64,000 nt of DNA from CAYUIG01 sp964444685 (GCA_964444685.1 CAYUIG010000012.1:14700-78699), one strand, 5' to 3'. Positions 41,508 to 51,329 are shown, numbered from the stretch's first letter. Program-made: numbers and translations. Notes: a model not told the origin generated them from the letters alone.

Positions 41508-44053
41508 TCCGAAAGTTCGCAGCCCCGATCGCGCTCGCCGTTCTCGCGCCGTCGATCGTCTCAGGCCAGGCGCCATCCGCGGTGTTCGACTCCGCGTTCT
41601 ACGCGTGGGAGGACGGCCGCTTCGTGGATGCACTGGAGGGAATGGACCGGCTGCTCGGCGGTGCGTCGGCGCAGGCGGTATTGAAGGACATCGCGCTGCT
41701 GACGGGCGAGTGGTACGTGACGACCGAGATCACGGCGGATGGTCTGTCGCCGCGGTGGAGCCCGGACGGGCGAATGGTCGCATACCAGCGGGGCGCGGGT
41801 GGGGACGTGAGGACGCACGTCGTGGACGTTGCCACGGGCCGCGAACTCGCGGCCGCGAATGGCAGCGGGCTGATGTTCGCGCCGGAGGGCGGCCGTTGGA
41901 CATGGCTGCGCGTCGAGGGTTCGGCGGAGCTGACGCGCGCGCGCTCGGAGTTGGAGCAACTCCAGGCGGCCGGCGACTTCCAGGCGATGCGCGCAAAGAT
42001 GAGCGAGGTGCAGCGGCTGGAGCGGTCGCTCACGCGCGTGATGATCGGCGGTGCGCAGGGTGAACGCACGATCCCGACGGGCGACTTGGGCGCGATCGCG
42101 CTGGTGTGGCCGAAGGGCGAGTCGGTCCCGCTCGTGATTGCGGCGGCGCCGGGCTCACAGGAAGCCGGTGTGTACCGTCCCGCGAACGGACGCCTCGATC
42201 CGGTGCTCGCCCCGGCGGGTCCGATCGGTGGTGCGATCGCGCTCGGCGACGGGCGCGTGCTGCTTACAATGGGCCGGGACGGATTCGGAATCCTGGACGC
42301 CTCGACAGGGAAACTCATCCGCCTCCAGGGGGCGCAGCCGTCGGCCTCACGCGACGGATCGACGATCGTCTATGTCACCGGCGGGAGCACGGGGTCGGCC
42401 ATCCACGCGGTCGATGGGCAGGGAACCGATCGCACGGTGTTCACGAGCACGGTCCCGATCGCGAATCCGGCGGTCTCGCCGGACGGCTCGCGCATCGCGT
42501 TCCAGATGATGCCGCGCGAGGACTGGGAGCTCTACGCGATCCCGGCGCAGGGCGGCAGCGAGCCCGTGCAGGTGACGCGCGAGATCCAGCACGACCTCTT
42601 CCCGCAGTTCATCTCGGACACGCAGCTGCTCGCCGTGAAGGGCGAAGGCCGTCACCGTCGGTCCTACATCTACGATCTCGCGGCCATCGATGCGTCGGGC
42701 GGCGCGGCGGAGGCGCTGGCCTCGACGACGGGCTGGACCCGGCCGTGGCAGACGCGGCTCTTCCACAACAACACGGTGCGCACGGTGGCGCCCGAGTACG
42801 AGTGGTACGTGTCACCGGACGGGACGAAGGTGCTGATCGTGGCGGAGCGGGATGGTGACACCGTGTCGCCGGAGCGCGGTGTGTACGTGACGGACCTGAC
42901 GAAGACGGTGACGAGCGACGATGTCCGCCGCCGGATCGCGGCGAACCTCGCCGTCGAGCGCGCCATTGCCGCCGTGGGCGAGCGTGCGTTCGGGCCGATC
43001 CGTGCCGACGTGGCGCGTGTGACGGAGAACGTGTCGGTGTCGCGGATCTACGGCTACGCGAGCGACCTGTACCAGTTCGGCTCGAAGTTCATCACGCAGC
43101 CGGGCAACCAGAAGGCGATCGACTACCTGGTGGCGAAGCTGCGGTCGTTCGGCTACGAGCCGGAGCTGCAGTGGTTCGAGCCGCGGCCGGGCGTCCGCAC
43201 TGCGAACGTGATCGCGAAGCTGCCGGGCACGACGGACCCCGACCTGATCTACGTCGTGTCGAGCCACTTCGACAGTGTGGAGCGCGGCCCTGGCGCGGAC
43301 GATGACAGCTCGGGCTCGACCGCGCTGCTCGAGGCGGCGCGCGTGCTGGCGGGGCAGCCGCAGCCGCGCACGCTGCACTTCGCGTTCTTCACGGGCGAGG
43401 AAGCGGGGCTGCTGGGCAGCCGGGAGTACGTGCGGCGCGCGCAGGCGAACGGCGACAGGATCGTGGGCGCGCTGAACAACGACATGATCGGCTATGCGAA
43501 CGACCAGCGGCTGGACAACACGATCCGCTACTCGAACGAGGGGATCCGCGACATCCAGCACGCGGCCGCGCAGCTCTTCAGCGAGCTGATCACGTACGAC
43601 GCGAAGTACTACAAGAACACCGACGCACACGCGTACTACGAGGCGTACGGCGACATCGTGGGCGGCATCGGCAGCTATCCGATTCTCGCCAACCCGCACT
43701 ACCACCAGTCGCACGACGTGCTGGAGACGATCAACCAGAAGCTGGTGGCCGAGGTGTCGAAGACGACGGTGGCCACGCTCATGGCGCTGTCGAATGCGCC
43801 GTCGCGGGTGACGGGACTCGCCGCGGAGCGAAACGGATCGGGCGCGCAGCTGCGGTGGAACGCGTCGCCGGAGTCGGACGTCGAGGCGTACATCGTGGAG
43901 GTCGGCGCGCCGGGCGCGGAGCCGCGCACGATGCGTGTGACGGAGCCGCGCGCTTCGCTGAGCGGCGCCCGTGCGGGCGATATCGTGCGTGTGCACGCGC
44001 TGAACGCGCGCGGGCTCCGGAGCTGGGATCGCGCGGAAATGGTGATGCGCTGA
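41504..44053 (+). CDS. Exported M28 metallopeptidase with PD40 propeller
   Basis: The 849-residue product has a signal peptide (RKFAAPIALAVLAPSIVSGQ) and a PD40/TolB-like propeller (about 75-480: LSPRWSPDGRMVAYQRG, NPAVSPDGSRIAFQMMP). The M28 aminopeptidase domain (about 505-755) has zinc-site blocks VVSSHFDSVERGPGADDDSSG, FFTGEEAGLLGSREY, LNNDMIGYAND and NPHYHQSHDVLE. A fibronectin type III-like domain ends the protein (VTGLAAERNGSGAQLRWNAS). It probably digests peptides outside the cytoplasm. Confidence 0.93.
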   Translation: MIRKFAAPIALAVLAPSIVSGQAPSAVFDSAFYAWEDGRFVDALEGMDRLLGGASAQAVLKDIALLTGEWYVTTEITADGLSPRWSPDGRMVAYQRGAGGDVRTHVVDVATGRELAAANGSGLMFAPEGGRWTWLRVEGSAELTRARSELEQLQAAGDFQAMRAKMSEVQRLERSLTRVMIGGAQGERTIPTGDLGAIALVWPKGESVPLVIAAAPGSQEAGVYRPANGRLDPVLAPAGPIGGAIALGDGRVLLTMGRDGFGILDASTGKLIRLQGAQPSASRDGSTIVYVTGGSTGSAIHAVDGQGTDRTVFTSTVPIANPAVSPDGSRIAFQMMPREDWELYAIPAQGGSEPVQVTREIQHDLFPQFISDTQLLAVKGEGRHRRSYIYDLAAIDASGGAAEALASTTGWTRPWQTRLFHNNTVRTVAPEYEWYVSPDGTKVLIVAERDGDTVSPERGVYVTDLTKTVTSDDVRRRIAANLAVERAIAAVGERAFGPIRADVARVTENVSVSRIYGYASDLYQFGSKFITQPGNQKAIDYLVAKLRSFGYEPELQWFEPRPGVRTANVIAKLPGTTDPDLIYVVSSHFDSVERGPGADDDSSGSTALLEAARVLAGQPQPRTLHFAFFTGEEAGLLGSREYVRRAQANGDRIVGALNNDMIGYANDQRLDNTIRYSNEGIRDIQHAAAQLFSELITYDAKYYKNTDAHAYYEAYGDIVGGIGSYPILANPHYHQSHDVLETINQKLVAEVSKTTVATLMALSNAPSRVTGLAAERNGSGAQLRWNASPESDVEAYIVEVGAPGAEPRTMRVTEPRASLSGARAGDIVRVHALNARGLRSWDRAEMVMR

Positions 44054-44222
44054 TGGAACTGCCGTCGCCGGCGCGCGTATGGAGGTCCGCGCCGGCTCCG
44101 GCCTCGATCGTCCGTCCCCGTGCGGGCGCCGTTCGTCCCCGTGCGAGCGTTCCAGGGCTTCCCGCGGCGCTCGCGCGCGTGCAGGATCGTGTGGTGTTCC
44201 TCATCCAGTCGGAGGGTTCGTG
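44054..44222. other. 169-base intergenic stretch
   Basis: GC-rich leader between the M28 peptidase and the LVIVD gene. I see no gene or clear hairpin; it probably holds the promoter of the downstream gene. Confidence 0.4.
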
Positions 44223-46583
44223 ATGAAGACGTGGGTTCGTGGTTCGATCGCGCTGGTCGGGCTGCTCGCGGCGGCGCCGGCGGGCGCGCAGACGTATGCG
44301 GGCGGGGAAGTGTCGCAGCCGGCGATGTGGGGCTTCGGCTCCGCGCTGGCAGTAACGGCCGGCGAGGTGCTCGTGGGCGAGGCGGGCAACGTGACGCGCC
44401 CGGGTCTGGTCTACGTGTACCGGAAGGGTGCGGACGGCTGGACGGAAGCGGCGACGCTGCGTGCGTCGGACGCCGAGAACGTCGACGGCTTCGGCGCGGC
44501 GCTCGCGCTCGACGGCAACACGCTGCTCGTGGGCGCGGGCCGCGAGGGGGAAGGACGCGGCGCGTACGTGTTTACCCGCGGGACGGACGGCACGTGGACG
44601 GAAGCGGAGCGCATCCGCGTGGACGTCCCCGCCAGTGATGGCTTCGGCACCGTCGTCGCCCTGTCGGGCGACTGGGCGGCGGTCGGCGCGCCCGGTCAGA
44701 ACGGGCAGGCCGGTGCGGTCTACGTGTTCCGTCGGGGCACTGCGGGCTGGACGGCGGCGGCACACCTGACGGCGCCCGGTGCGGCGATGGCGTATGGCGG
44801 GTCCATTGCGCTGGGTGAGGGCCGGCTCTTCGTGGGCGCGCCCGCGGCCGGGAACGGGACGGGCAAGGTGTTCTGGTACGTGCTGGCGGGAGACCAGTGG
44901 CAGTTGCAGGGCGAGATCGCGGCGCCGGGGCTCGCGGAGGGGGATCGCTACGGGGCGACGCTCGCGTTCGACGGCACGCGCCTGCTCGTGGGTGCGCCGG
45001 GCAGCATCGGCGGGATCGGTACCGTCCATGTGCTCGGCTGGGTGGAGCGCCAGAACCGCTGGGCGTCCGGCGGCCGGCTGCTGCCGTTCGCCGCGTCCCG
45101 GCAGGACGGCTTCGGGCGCGCCGTCGCGTTCAACGGCACCGAGATCTGGGCGGGCGCTCCGGACGGCGGCGCCGGCGCGGTCCAGGTCCTTGGTGATGGC
45201 GGAATCGCGCAGCGGCTGGCCCTGCCGCAGGCGGGCTCGTTCGGCGCGAGCATCGGTGTGAGCGGCGATGTCGCGGCCATCGGCGCGGTAGGTGCGGCCG
45301 GTGGCACGGGCGCGGCGGCGATCTTCGAGCGCGGTGCGGACGGCCGGTGGGCGCTGGCGACGCGGATCGACGGCCAGGCCGAGACGCTGACCGCCGTGAC
45401 GGGCGAGAAGGTGGAGTGCGAGGGCGAAGGCCGCGCTGTGTACTTCGCGTGCAAGAACGTCGACATGCTCGCGTACGTGCCGGTGTCGGACATCAGCGAC
45501 GGCGACCGGGTCCGGCTGAACGACGTATGGGGCTGGACGGATCCCGAGACGAACCGGGAGTACGCGCTCGTCGGCCGGACGGACGGCACGTCGTTCGTCG
45601 ACATCACGGACGCCGAGAACCCGCGCTATCTCGGCGACCTGCCGAAGACGGAGGGCACTCCGTCGGCCACGTGGCGCGACATCAAGGTGTACGAGAACCA
45701 CGCGTTCATCGTGGCGGACGGCGCGCAGGAGCACGGCGTACAGGTGTTCGACCTCACGCGTCTGCGCGACGTCCGGGAGCCGCAGACCTTCACGCAGGAC
45801 GCGCACTACGATGGCGTCGCCAGCTCGCACAACATCGTGATCAACGAGGAGACCGGCTTCGCGTACGCGGTCGGGAACCGGAGCGGCGGCGAGACGTGCG
45901 GCGGCGGCCTGCACATGATCGATGTCCGCGACCCGAAGAACCCCACGTTCGCGGGCTGCTTCGCCGACCCGCAGACGGGCCGCGCGGGCACGGGCTACAG
46001 CCACGACGCGCAGTGCATCGTGTACAACGGCCCGGACGCGGAGCACCAGGGCCGGGAGATCTGCTTCGGTGCGAACGAGACGATGCTGTCGATCGCGGAC
46101 GTGACCGACAAGCAGAGCCCGGTCGCGCTGGCGCGCGCGTCGTATCCGAACGTCGGGTACTCGCACCAGGGCTGGGTCACGGAGGACCACCGCTACTTCT
46201 ACATGGACGACGAGCTGGACGAACTCCAGGGCAGCGTGAACGCGACGCGCACGCTGATCTGGGACATCGCGGACCTCGATGACCCGCAGCTCGTCGGCGA
46301 GTTCATGGGCACCACGCAGGCCAGCGACCACAACCTGTACATCCTCGACAACACGATGTACCAGTCGAACTACCAGGCCGGCCTGCGCGTGATCGACATC
46401 AGCGACCGCGACAACCCCGTCGAGGTCGGATACTTCGACACCGTGCCCTATGGCACGAACACGCCCGGGTTCGGCGGCTCGTGGTCCAACTACCCGTACT
46501 TCCCGAGTGGCACGATCATCGTGACGAGCGGGAGCGAGGGGTTGTTCATCTTGAAGAAGCGGCCGACGCGACCCGTTTCCTGA
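44223..46583 (+). CDS. Exported FG-GAP plus LVIVD (choice-of-anchor B) protein
   Basis: The ATG at 44223 starts a 786-residue protein with a signal peptide (MKTWVRGSIALVGLLAAAPAGAQ). Residues of about 25-385 form seven FG-GAP-like blades of the type DGFGAALALDGNTLLVGA. Residues 395-786 are the choice-of-anchor B region with LVIVD repeats (FVDITDAENPRYLGDL, RVIDISDRDNPVEVGYF) and VWGWTDP, SSHNIVINEETG, CFGANETMLSIADVT. It is a full-length paralogue of the gene at the window start. Function is unknown; the two propellers suggest protein or glycan binding at the cell surface. Confidence 0.88.
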   Translation: MKTWVRGSIALVGLLAAAPAGAQTYAGGEVSQPAMWGFGSALAVTAGEVLVGEAGNVTRPGLVYVYRKGADGWTEAATLRASDAENVDGFGAALALDGNTLLVGAGREGEGRGAYVFTRGTDGTWTEAERIRVDVPASDGFGTVVALSGDWAAVGAPGQNGQAGAVYVFRRGTAGWTAAAHLTAPGAAMAYGGSIALGEGRLFVGAPAAGNGTGKVFWYVLAGDQWQLQGEIAAPGLAEGDRYGATLAFDGTRLLVGAPGSIGGIGTVHVLGWVERQNRWASGGRLLPFAASRQDGFGRAVAFNGTEIWAGAPDGGAGAVQVLGDGGIAQRLALPQAGSFGASIGVSGDVAAIGAVGAAGGTGAAAIFERGADGRWALATRIDGQAETLTAVTGEKVECEGEGRAVYFACKNVDMLAYVPVSDISDGDRVRLNDVWGWTDPETNREYALVGRTDGTSFVDITDAENPRYLGDLPKTEGTPSATWRDIKVYENHAFIVADGAQEHGVQVFDLTRLRDVREPQTFTQDAHYDGVASSHNIVINEETGFAYAVGNRSGGETCGGGLHMIDVRDPKNPTFAGCFADPQTGRAGTGYSHDAQCIVYNGPDAEHQGREICFGANETMLSIADVTDKQSPVALARASYPNVGYSHQGWVTEDHRYFYMDDELDELQGSVNATRTLIWDIADLDDPQLVGEFMGTTQASDHNLYILDNTMYQSNYQAGLRVIDISDRDNPVEVGYFDTVPYGTNTPGFGGSWSNYPYFPSGTIIVTSGSEGLFILKKRPTRPVS

Positions 46584-46587
46584 ACGG

Positions 46588-46685
46588 AGGAGTCTGGCGT
46601 CTGGTTTCTGGTGTCTGGGGTCTGGTTTACTGCGGGCACCCGCCGCAACAACCAGATACCAGACTCCAGACCCCAGACACCAGGA
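46588..46685. repeat. Palindromic repeat with TCTGGGG-word arms
   Basis: The left arm is a run of TCTGG words (GTCTGGTTTCTGGTGTCTGG and more) and the right arm its inverted copy (CCAGATACCAGACTCCAGAC and more). The spacer reads TTTACTGCGGGCACCCGCCG, which contains the same GCGGG...CCGC core as the 34014 element. It lies between the LVIVD stop and the ribosome site of the next gene. Confidence 0.8.
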
Positions 46686-46696
46686 ACGGAGGCAGT

Positions 46697-47782
46697 ATGA
46701 GAAGGTTCTCGAGGGCGGGAGCGTTCGTCGTCCTGGCGGCTGCCGCAGCATGCGCACCGGCGGTGCAGGTTCAGGCGCAGGGCAATCCTGTGCTCTATGT
46801 GGCAAACCAGGACGACGCCACGGTGACGCGCATCGATGCGGCGACGCTCGACGTGCTCGGCACGCTTGACCTGCGGACGCTGGGCTTCAGCGACAACGCG
46901 AAGCCGCACCACATCGTCGTGGAGAAGGGCGGCGCACACTGGTACGTGTCGCTGATCGGTGATGGCAAGGTTGTGAAGCTCGATCGCGACAACCGGGTGG
47001 TTGCGGTGTTCGAGGGCTTCGAGACGCCCGGCATGCTGGCACTCGATCCGGCCACCGATGCGCTGTACGTGGGCCGTTCGATGAGCGCGGTGAATCCGCC
47101 GCCGAGCATCGGCATCGTGAACCGCACGACGATGAGTGGCGACATCATCGATGTCTTCTTCCCGCGTCCGCATGCGCTGGCTGTGGCGGCCGGCGGCGGC
47201 GTGGTCTACACGGCCAGCCTCGGCGTGAACCAGATGGCCGTGGTCGACCCTGCGGAGGAGAACGCGGCACTCCTCGATGTGCCGGGTGCAGCCCCGCACG
47301 CCGTCATGCAATTTGCGCTGTCGCCGGACGGGAAGACGCTGGTTGCGAGCGGTGAGTTGTCGGGCGAACTGCTGGTTTTCGACGTGAGCGACCCGCGTGG
47401 CCCGCAGCACGTAAGGAGCATTCCGGTGGGCCGGCAGCCGTTCGATCCGATCTTCTCGCCCGACGGCCGGACCGTGTGGGTCCCGCTCAAGAGCGACAAC
47501 GCCGTGGCGGTCGTGGACGCGGCCACGTGGCAGGTGATCGAGCGTATCGAACACGAGGGCTTCGCGCAGCCGCACGGCATCGCCTTCTCCCCCGACGCGC
47601 GCTACGTCTTCGTGTCGAACAACAACAAGGCCGTGGACCACGCCATGCACGGCGCAGCCGCGCCTGCTGCATCAGCGCAGGCCAACGGCACGGGGCGTGT
47701 GGTCGTGGTCGATGCCGCGACGCGCAAGGTCGTGAAGGTGATCCCGGCCGGGCGCAATGCTGCCGGTCTGGGTATTTCCTGA
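46697..47782 (+). CDS. Exported YncE-like seven-bladed propeller protein
   Basis: The ATG at 46697 follows GGAGG. The 361-residue product has a signal peptide (AGAFVVLAAAAACAPAVQVQAQ; a lipid-linked cysteine within ACAP is possible). YVTN/YncE propeller repeats are PVLYVANQDDATVTRIDAAT, KPHHIVVEKGGAHWYVS, PGMLALDPATDALYVGRS and FDPIFSPDGRTVWVPLKSDNAVAVVD. Such proteins bind ligands or act as surface scaffolds. No catalytic motif is seen. Confidence 0.85.
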   Translation: MRRFSRAGAFVVLAAAAACAPAVQVQAQGNPVLYVANQDDATVTRIDAATLDVLGTLDLRTLGFSDNAKPHHIVVEKGGAHWYVSLIGDGKVVKLDRDNRVVAVFEGFETPGMLALDPATDALYVGRSMSAVNPPPSIGIVNRTTMSGDIIDVFFPRPHALAVAAGGGVVYTASLGVNQMAVVDPAEENAALLDVPGAAPHAVMQFALSPDGKTLVASGELSGELLVFDVSDPRGPQHVRSIPVGRQPFDPIFSPDGRTVWVPLKSDNAVAVVDAATWQVIERIEHEGFAQPHGIAFSPDARYVFVSNNNKAVDHAMHGAAAPAASAQANGTGRVVVVDAATRKVVKVIPAGRNAAGLGIS

Positions 47783-47808
47783 GCGTTGCGGCTCCTTCGT
47801 CGAACGAC

Positions 47809-47967
47809 CTTTCACCGCGGAGAGCGCGGAGGGCGCGGAGAGTGAGTGAGTTTGATTCGCGGCGAACGAGCATCCCGGTGTTCAACTCAAACACGATGTG
47901 TGCAATGCCGCGAGCTGTCCCGAACACGACGAAGCCCTCCGCGTTCTCCGCGCTCTCCGCGGTGAAA
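47809..47967. repeat. CGCGGAG-armed palindromic repeat, copy 3
   Basis: The left arm is TTTCACCGCGGAGAGCGCGG followed by AGGGCGCGGAG; the right arm is CTCCGCGTTCTCCGCGCTCT followed by CCGCGGTGAAA. The arms enclose about 95 bases. The last GTG of the right arm is the most likely start codon of the VCBS lipoprotein, so the element reaches into a gene. Confidence 0.85.
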
Positions 47968-49752
47968 TTGCCGTTTGCGTGGGCGATCCTCGCGCTGACG
48001 GCCTGCACGAGCACACCGGCAACCCAGGGCCCGACGCCCGGCGGCTGGACGAGAGACGTCGCACCGTTCGAGGTACTGAACGCGAGCGGCGAACCGTACG
48101 CGCATCCGTTCCTGGGCGGGTTCGATGTGCCGCGGCCGCAGTTCGTGGACATCGATGGGGACGGTGACTACGACCTGTTCGTGCAGGAGCGCACGGACGA
48201 ACTGATCTTCTTCGAGAACGTCGGCACACCGCAGCGTGCGGAGTACGTGTGGCGCACGGATCGGTGGCGGGACCTTGCGATCGGGGAGTGGCAGCGCTTC
48301 GCGGATGTCGATCTCGATGGCGATGTCGACCTGCTGGCGGAGCGGCCGTTCAGCTACATCACGTATTTCCGCAATGTCGGCCGTGCGACTGCACCGCAGT
48401 TCGAGCTGTACGCGGACACACTGCGCAGTGTGACGGGGGAGGCGATCTTCGCGGACCGGCAGAACATCCCGCACCTCACGGACATCGACTGCGACAAACT
48501 TCCCGACCTCTTCCTCGGCCGCGTCGACGGCACGATCGCGCGCTACGAGCAGGCGGGCGTAGGCGAGGACGGTGTGCCGCGCTTCGCGCTGGTGACGGAG
48601 CAGTTCGAGGGGATCCAGATCGTCGGCCAGCTCGTGGGCAGCATGCGGCACGGCGCGAACAGCATGTTCTGGGCGGATGTCGACGATGATGGCGACCCAG
48701 ACCTCTACTGGGGCGACTACTTCGAGCCGGGGCTGCTGCTGATCGAGAACACGGGGACGTGCGCGAACCCGAACCTGCGCGGCGATCCCGTCCCCGTTCG
48801 TGCGGACGGCCAGCCGATCGCGACCAGCGGCTACAACGCGCCGTACTCGGTGGACATCGATGCGGACGGCGATCTCGACCTGTTCATCGGTGTGCTGGGC
48901 GGCGCGTTCAATCCGAACCGCACGTCATCGAACAACCTGCTCTTCTACGAGCGCGGGGCGGACGGCGCGCTGACGCTGCGCGACGTGCGCTACGTGGACG
49001 GCATCGACGTCGGCTCGGAGAGCATTCCCGAGCTCGGTGACATCGATGGCGACGGTGACATGGACCTGCTCGTCGCCAACAAGATCGAGCCTGCGGATCC
49101 GTCGACATCACGCGTCGTGCTGTTCGAAAACGAGGGCACGCGCTTCCGTCTGGCGGACACGCTCGATCTCGGCGGCTCGTATCATCTCGCGCCCGCGCTC
49201 GGCGATCTCGATGGCGATGGCGCGCTCGACATGGTGCTCGGCACGTGGAACGACGGCCTGTTCCTCGTGTGGCAGCGGGACGGCCGCTGGGTCCGCGAGG
49301 ATTCCGCGAGCATCAAGCTCACGCGCGGCAGCAACGCCGTGCCCGCGCTCGGCGATCTCGATGGTGATGGCGATCTCGATCTCGTGGTGGGTGAGGCGTC
49401 CGGCGAGGTGAACTATTACGAGAACGTTGGGAGTGCGTCGTCGCCGGAATTCGAGCTGGTAAGCGACCGCTGGCTCGACATCGATACCGGCCGCCGCAGT
49501 GCGCCCACGATCGTCGATCTCGATGGGGATGGGCCGCTCGACCTCGTGTTCGGTCGCGAGTCGTCCGGTGCGCTCGTGTACCGCAATACCGGGACGCGCA
49601 CGGCGCCGGAGTTCGTGCTGGATGAAGCGCTGTCCGCGTCGCTGCCGCTGCCGTTCAACGGCGTGCCCGCGTTCGCGGATCTGGATGGCGACGGCCGTCT
49701 CGAGCTGATCGCGGGCGGACTGTCGGGGGGGCTCGTCTACTACCGCCGCTGA
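47962..49752 (+). CDS. VCBS/FG-GAP repeat lipoprotein
   Basis: I place the start at GTG 47962 because it gives an ideal lipoprotein signal (VKLPFAWAILALTAC). An ATG at 47896 in the same frame would put translated repeat DNA in front of it. The 596-residue product consists of FG-GAP/VCBS calcium-binding blades with many DxDGDxD loops (FVDIDGDGDYDLFVQ, ADVDLDGDVDLLAE, GDLDGDGALDMVLG, ADLDGDGRLELIAGG), forming one or two propellers. It probably binds calcium outside the cell; the ligand is unknown. Confidence 0.85.
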   Translation: MKLPFAWAILALTACTSTPATQGPTPGGWTRDVAPFEVLNASGEPYAHPFLGGFDVPRPQFVDIDGDGDYDLFVQERTDELIFFENVGTPQRAEYVWRTDRWRDLAIGEWQRFADVDLDGDVDLLAERPFSYITYFRNVGRATAPQFELYADTLRSVTGEAIFADRQNIPHLTDIDCDKLPDLFLGRVDGTIARYEQAGVGEDGVPRFALVTEQFEGIQIVGQLVGSMRHGANSMFWADVDDDGDPDLYWGDYFEPGLLLIENTGTCANPNLRGDPVPVRADGQPIATSGYNAPYSVDIDADGDLDLFIGVLGGAFNPNRTSSNNLLFYERGADGALTLRDVRYVDGIDVGSESIPELGDIDGDGDMDLLVANKIEPADPSTSRVVLFENEGTRFRLADTLDLGGSYHLAPALGDLDGDGALDMVLGTWNDGLFLVWQRDGRWVREDSASIKLTRGSNAVPALGDLDGDGDLDLVVGEASGEVNYYENVGSASSPEFELVSDRWLDIDTGRRSAPTIVDLDGDGPLDLVFGRESSGALVYRNTGTRTAPEFVLDEALSASLPLPFNGVPAFADLDGDGRLELIAGGLSGGLVYYRR

Positions 49753-49762
49753 CGCGCGGGAA

Positions 49763-50296
49763 TCAGAGCGCCGGCTTCAGCCGGCTCGCGTACTTCTGCC
49801 GCACCTTCGCCACCTTGGGCGCGACCACGACCTGACAGTACGGCTGATCGGGGTTCCGCTCGTAGTAACGCTGGTGGTATTCCTCGGCGGGATAGAACGT
49901 GTCGAGCGGCTCGAGCTGCGTGACGATCGGATCGTCCCACACCTCTGCAGCGTGGGCAATGGCCTGCTCCGCCGTGCGCCTCTGCACGTCGTCGTGGTAG
50001 AAGATCGCGGAGCGGTACTGAGTCCCGACGTCCGCGCCCTGGCGGTTGAGTGTCGTCGGGTCGTGGATGGCGAAGAACACCTCGAGCAGATCCGCGTACG
50101 GCAGCACCTCGGGGTCGAAGGTGACCTGCGTGACCTCGGCGTGGCCGGTGCTCCCGGAGCAGACGGCTCGATAGGACGGATTCGGCACGTGCCCGCCGGC
50201 GTAGCCGGAGACGACCTTCTCGACGCCGGCCAGTTCGAGGAACGCCGCTTCGAGGCACCAGAAGCAGCCACCACCCAGCGTTGCGATCTCGCTCAA
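49763..50296 (-). CDS. msrA: Peptide-methionine (S)-S-oxide reductase
   Basis: MsrA reduces methionine S-sulfoxide in proteins. The 177-residue protein has the active site GGGCFWCLEAAF with nucleophile Cys11 and Cys14, then VVSGYAGGHVPNPSYRAVCSGSTGHAE, HDPTTLNRQGADVGTQYRS and EEYHQRYYERNP. The late cysteine in QPYCQ can act as a resolving residue. No signal peptide, so it is cytosolic. The next gene on this strand upstream is the LPG-synthase-type membrane protein. Confidence 0.95.
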   Translation of the reverse strand: MSEIATLGGGCFWCLEAAFLELAGVEKVVSGYAGGHVPNPSYRAVCSGSTGHAEVTQVTFDPEVLPYADLLEVFFAIHDPTTLNRQGADVGTQYRSAIFYHDDVQRRTAEQAIAHAAEVWDDPIVTQLEPLDTFYPAEEYHQRYYERNPDQPYCQVVVAPKVAKVRQKYASRLKPAL

Positions 50297-50327
50297 TCTT
50301 CACCGTCCTTGCTCTCGTTCCGTCGAT

Positions 50328-51329
50328 CTACCCCGAACGCGCGCGAAGTCGCCGCACGCCGCCGCCCGCGACCCACATGAGAGCGAAGCCGATGCCGATC
50401 CAGACGAGTTCCCGAAGCCGGCTGGCCATGGCGGTGAAAACACCGACGCCGGCGCCCATGCCCAGGAGCCGGAGCACGAGGTAGAGGCTGCCCTCCTTCG
50501 AGCCGACCGCGAACGGCATGAAGAAGAAGAGCACAACGACGAACGACGAGAAGTTGTTGATGAGGAACGCGGTCAGGTAGCTGGCGTCGATGCCGATCGC
50601 GTGCAGGATGAACACGTACTCGAAGACGGCGAGCGCGCGCCCGGCGAGGTCGACACCGACGGCGGCGAAGAATCGGAGCGGCCGGGCGTGGTAGAAGCTC
50701 ACGATCTGTTCGTCGAGCTCCATGAGAGTCGTGCGCCTTGGCTCGATGACGCGCGCGAGCCGCCGCACCAGCGGGACGCGGTGCATGCCGGAAAGGATGC
50801 GCTCGAGGTATCCCTTCTGGTGGCCGGCCATGACGAGCCAGATCAGGCCGGCGAAGAGGAGGGCGAGGAGGATCAGCGGTCCGACGACCTCGGGATTGCG
50901 GCGGAATACGTAGAGGCCGATGAGCGAGGCGATCAGCCAGAACACGAGGTTGCTGAGCGCGTGGATCATCGTGAAGAGGATGATCGAGCCGGTGGCGCGA
51001 CGCGTGCCGATCCATGGTGCGGTAGCGGCGACCTTGAACGGTTCGCCGCCCATTGCAACGACGGGCGTCACCCAGTTGATGGCGAAGCCCGCCACGGTGA
51101 TGGCGAACGCGCGCGGGAATGGCGGCCGGTTCGGCTCGTCGGCCATCACGATCATCCACGTCCACGTGAACATTGCGTACGCGGGCGCCCAGCTCAGCAC
51201 GATGGGAATGATGAGCCAGCCGGCCTGGCGGAAGTCGGCGGCGAGCCGGCCGGGCCCGATGTGCGCGATCATCCAGACCAGTCCGGCCAGTCCGATCGCG
51301 AAGAACAGGAGCTGAAGCTTCCGGCTCAT
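50328..51329 (-). CDS. LPG synthase-type/flippase-like integral membrane protein (UPF0104)
   Basis: The 333-residue protein has about eight membrane segments and the lysylphosphatidylglycerol-synthase TM domain pattern: LQLLFFAIGLAGLVWMIAHIG, FAITVAGFAINWVTPVVAMGGEPFKV (the conserved N-x-x-x-P-x-x-x-G-G-E block) and PFAVGSKEGSLYLVLRLLG. Relatives move lipids or lipid-linked precursors. The cytosolic aminoacyl-transfer domain of MprF is absent, so it is not an LPG synthase itself. Confidence 0.85.
   Translation of the reverse strand: MSRKLQLLFFAIGLAGLVWMIAHIGPGRLAADFRQAGWLIIPIVLSWAPAYAMFTWTWMIVMADEPNRPPFPRAFAITVAGFAINWVTPVVAMGGEPFKVAATAPWIGTRRATGSIILFTMIHALSNLVFWLIASLIGLYVFRRNPEVVGPLILLALLFAGLIWLVMAGHQKGYLERILSGMHRVPLVRRLARVIEPRRTTLMELDEQIVSFYHARPLRFFAAVGVDLAGRALAVFEYVFILHAIGIDASYLTAFLINNFSSFVVVLFFFMPFAVGSKEGSLYLVLRLLGMGAGVGVFTAMASRLRELVWIGIGFALMWVAGGGVRRLRARSG

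Noticed and set aside
43779..46805. 1008-residue minus-strand frame
   Set aside because: Shadow of the LVIVD gene; biased composition and no domain.
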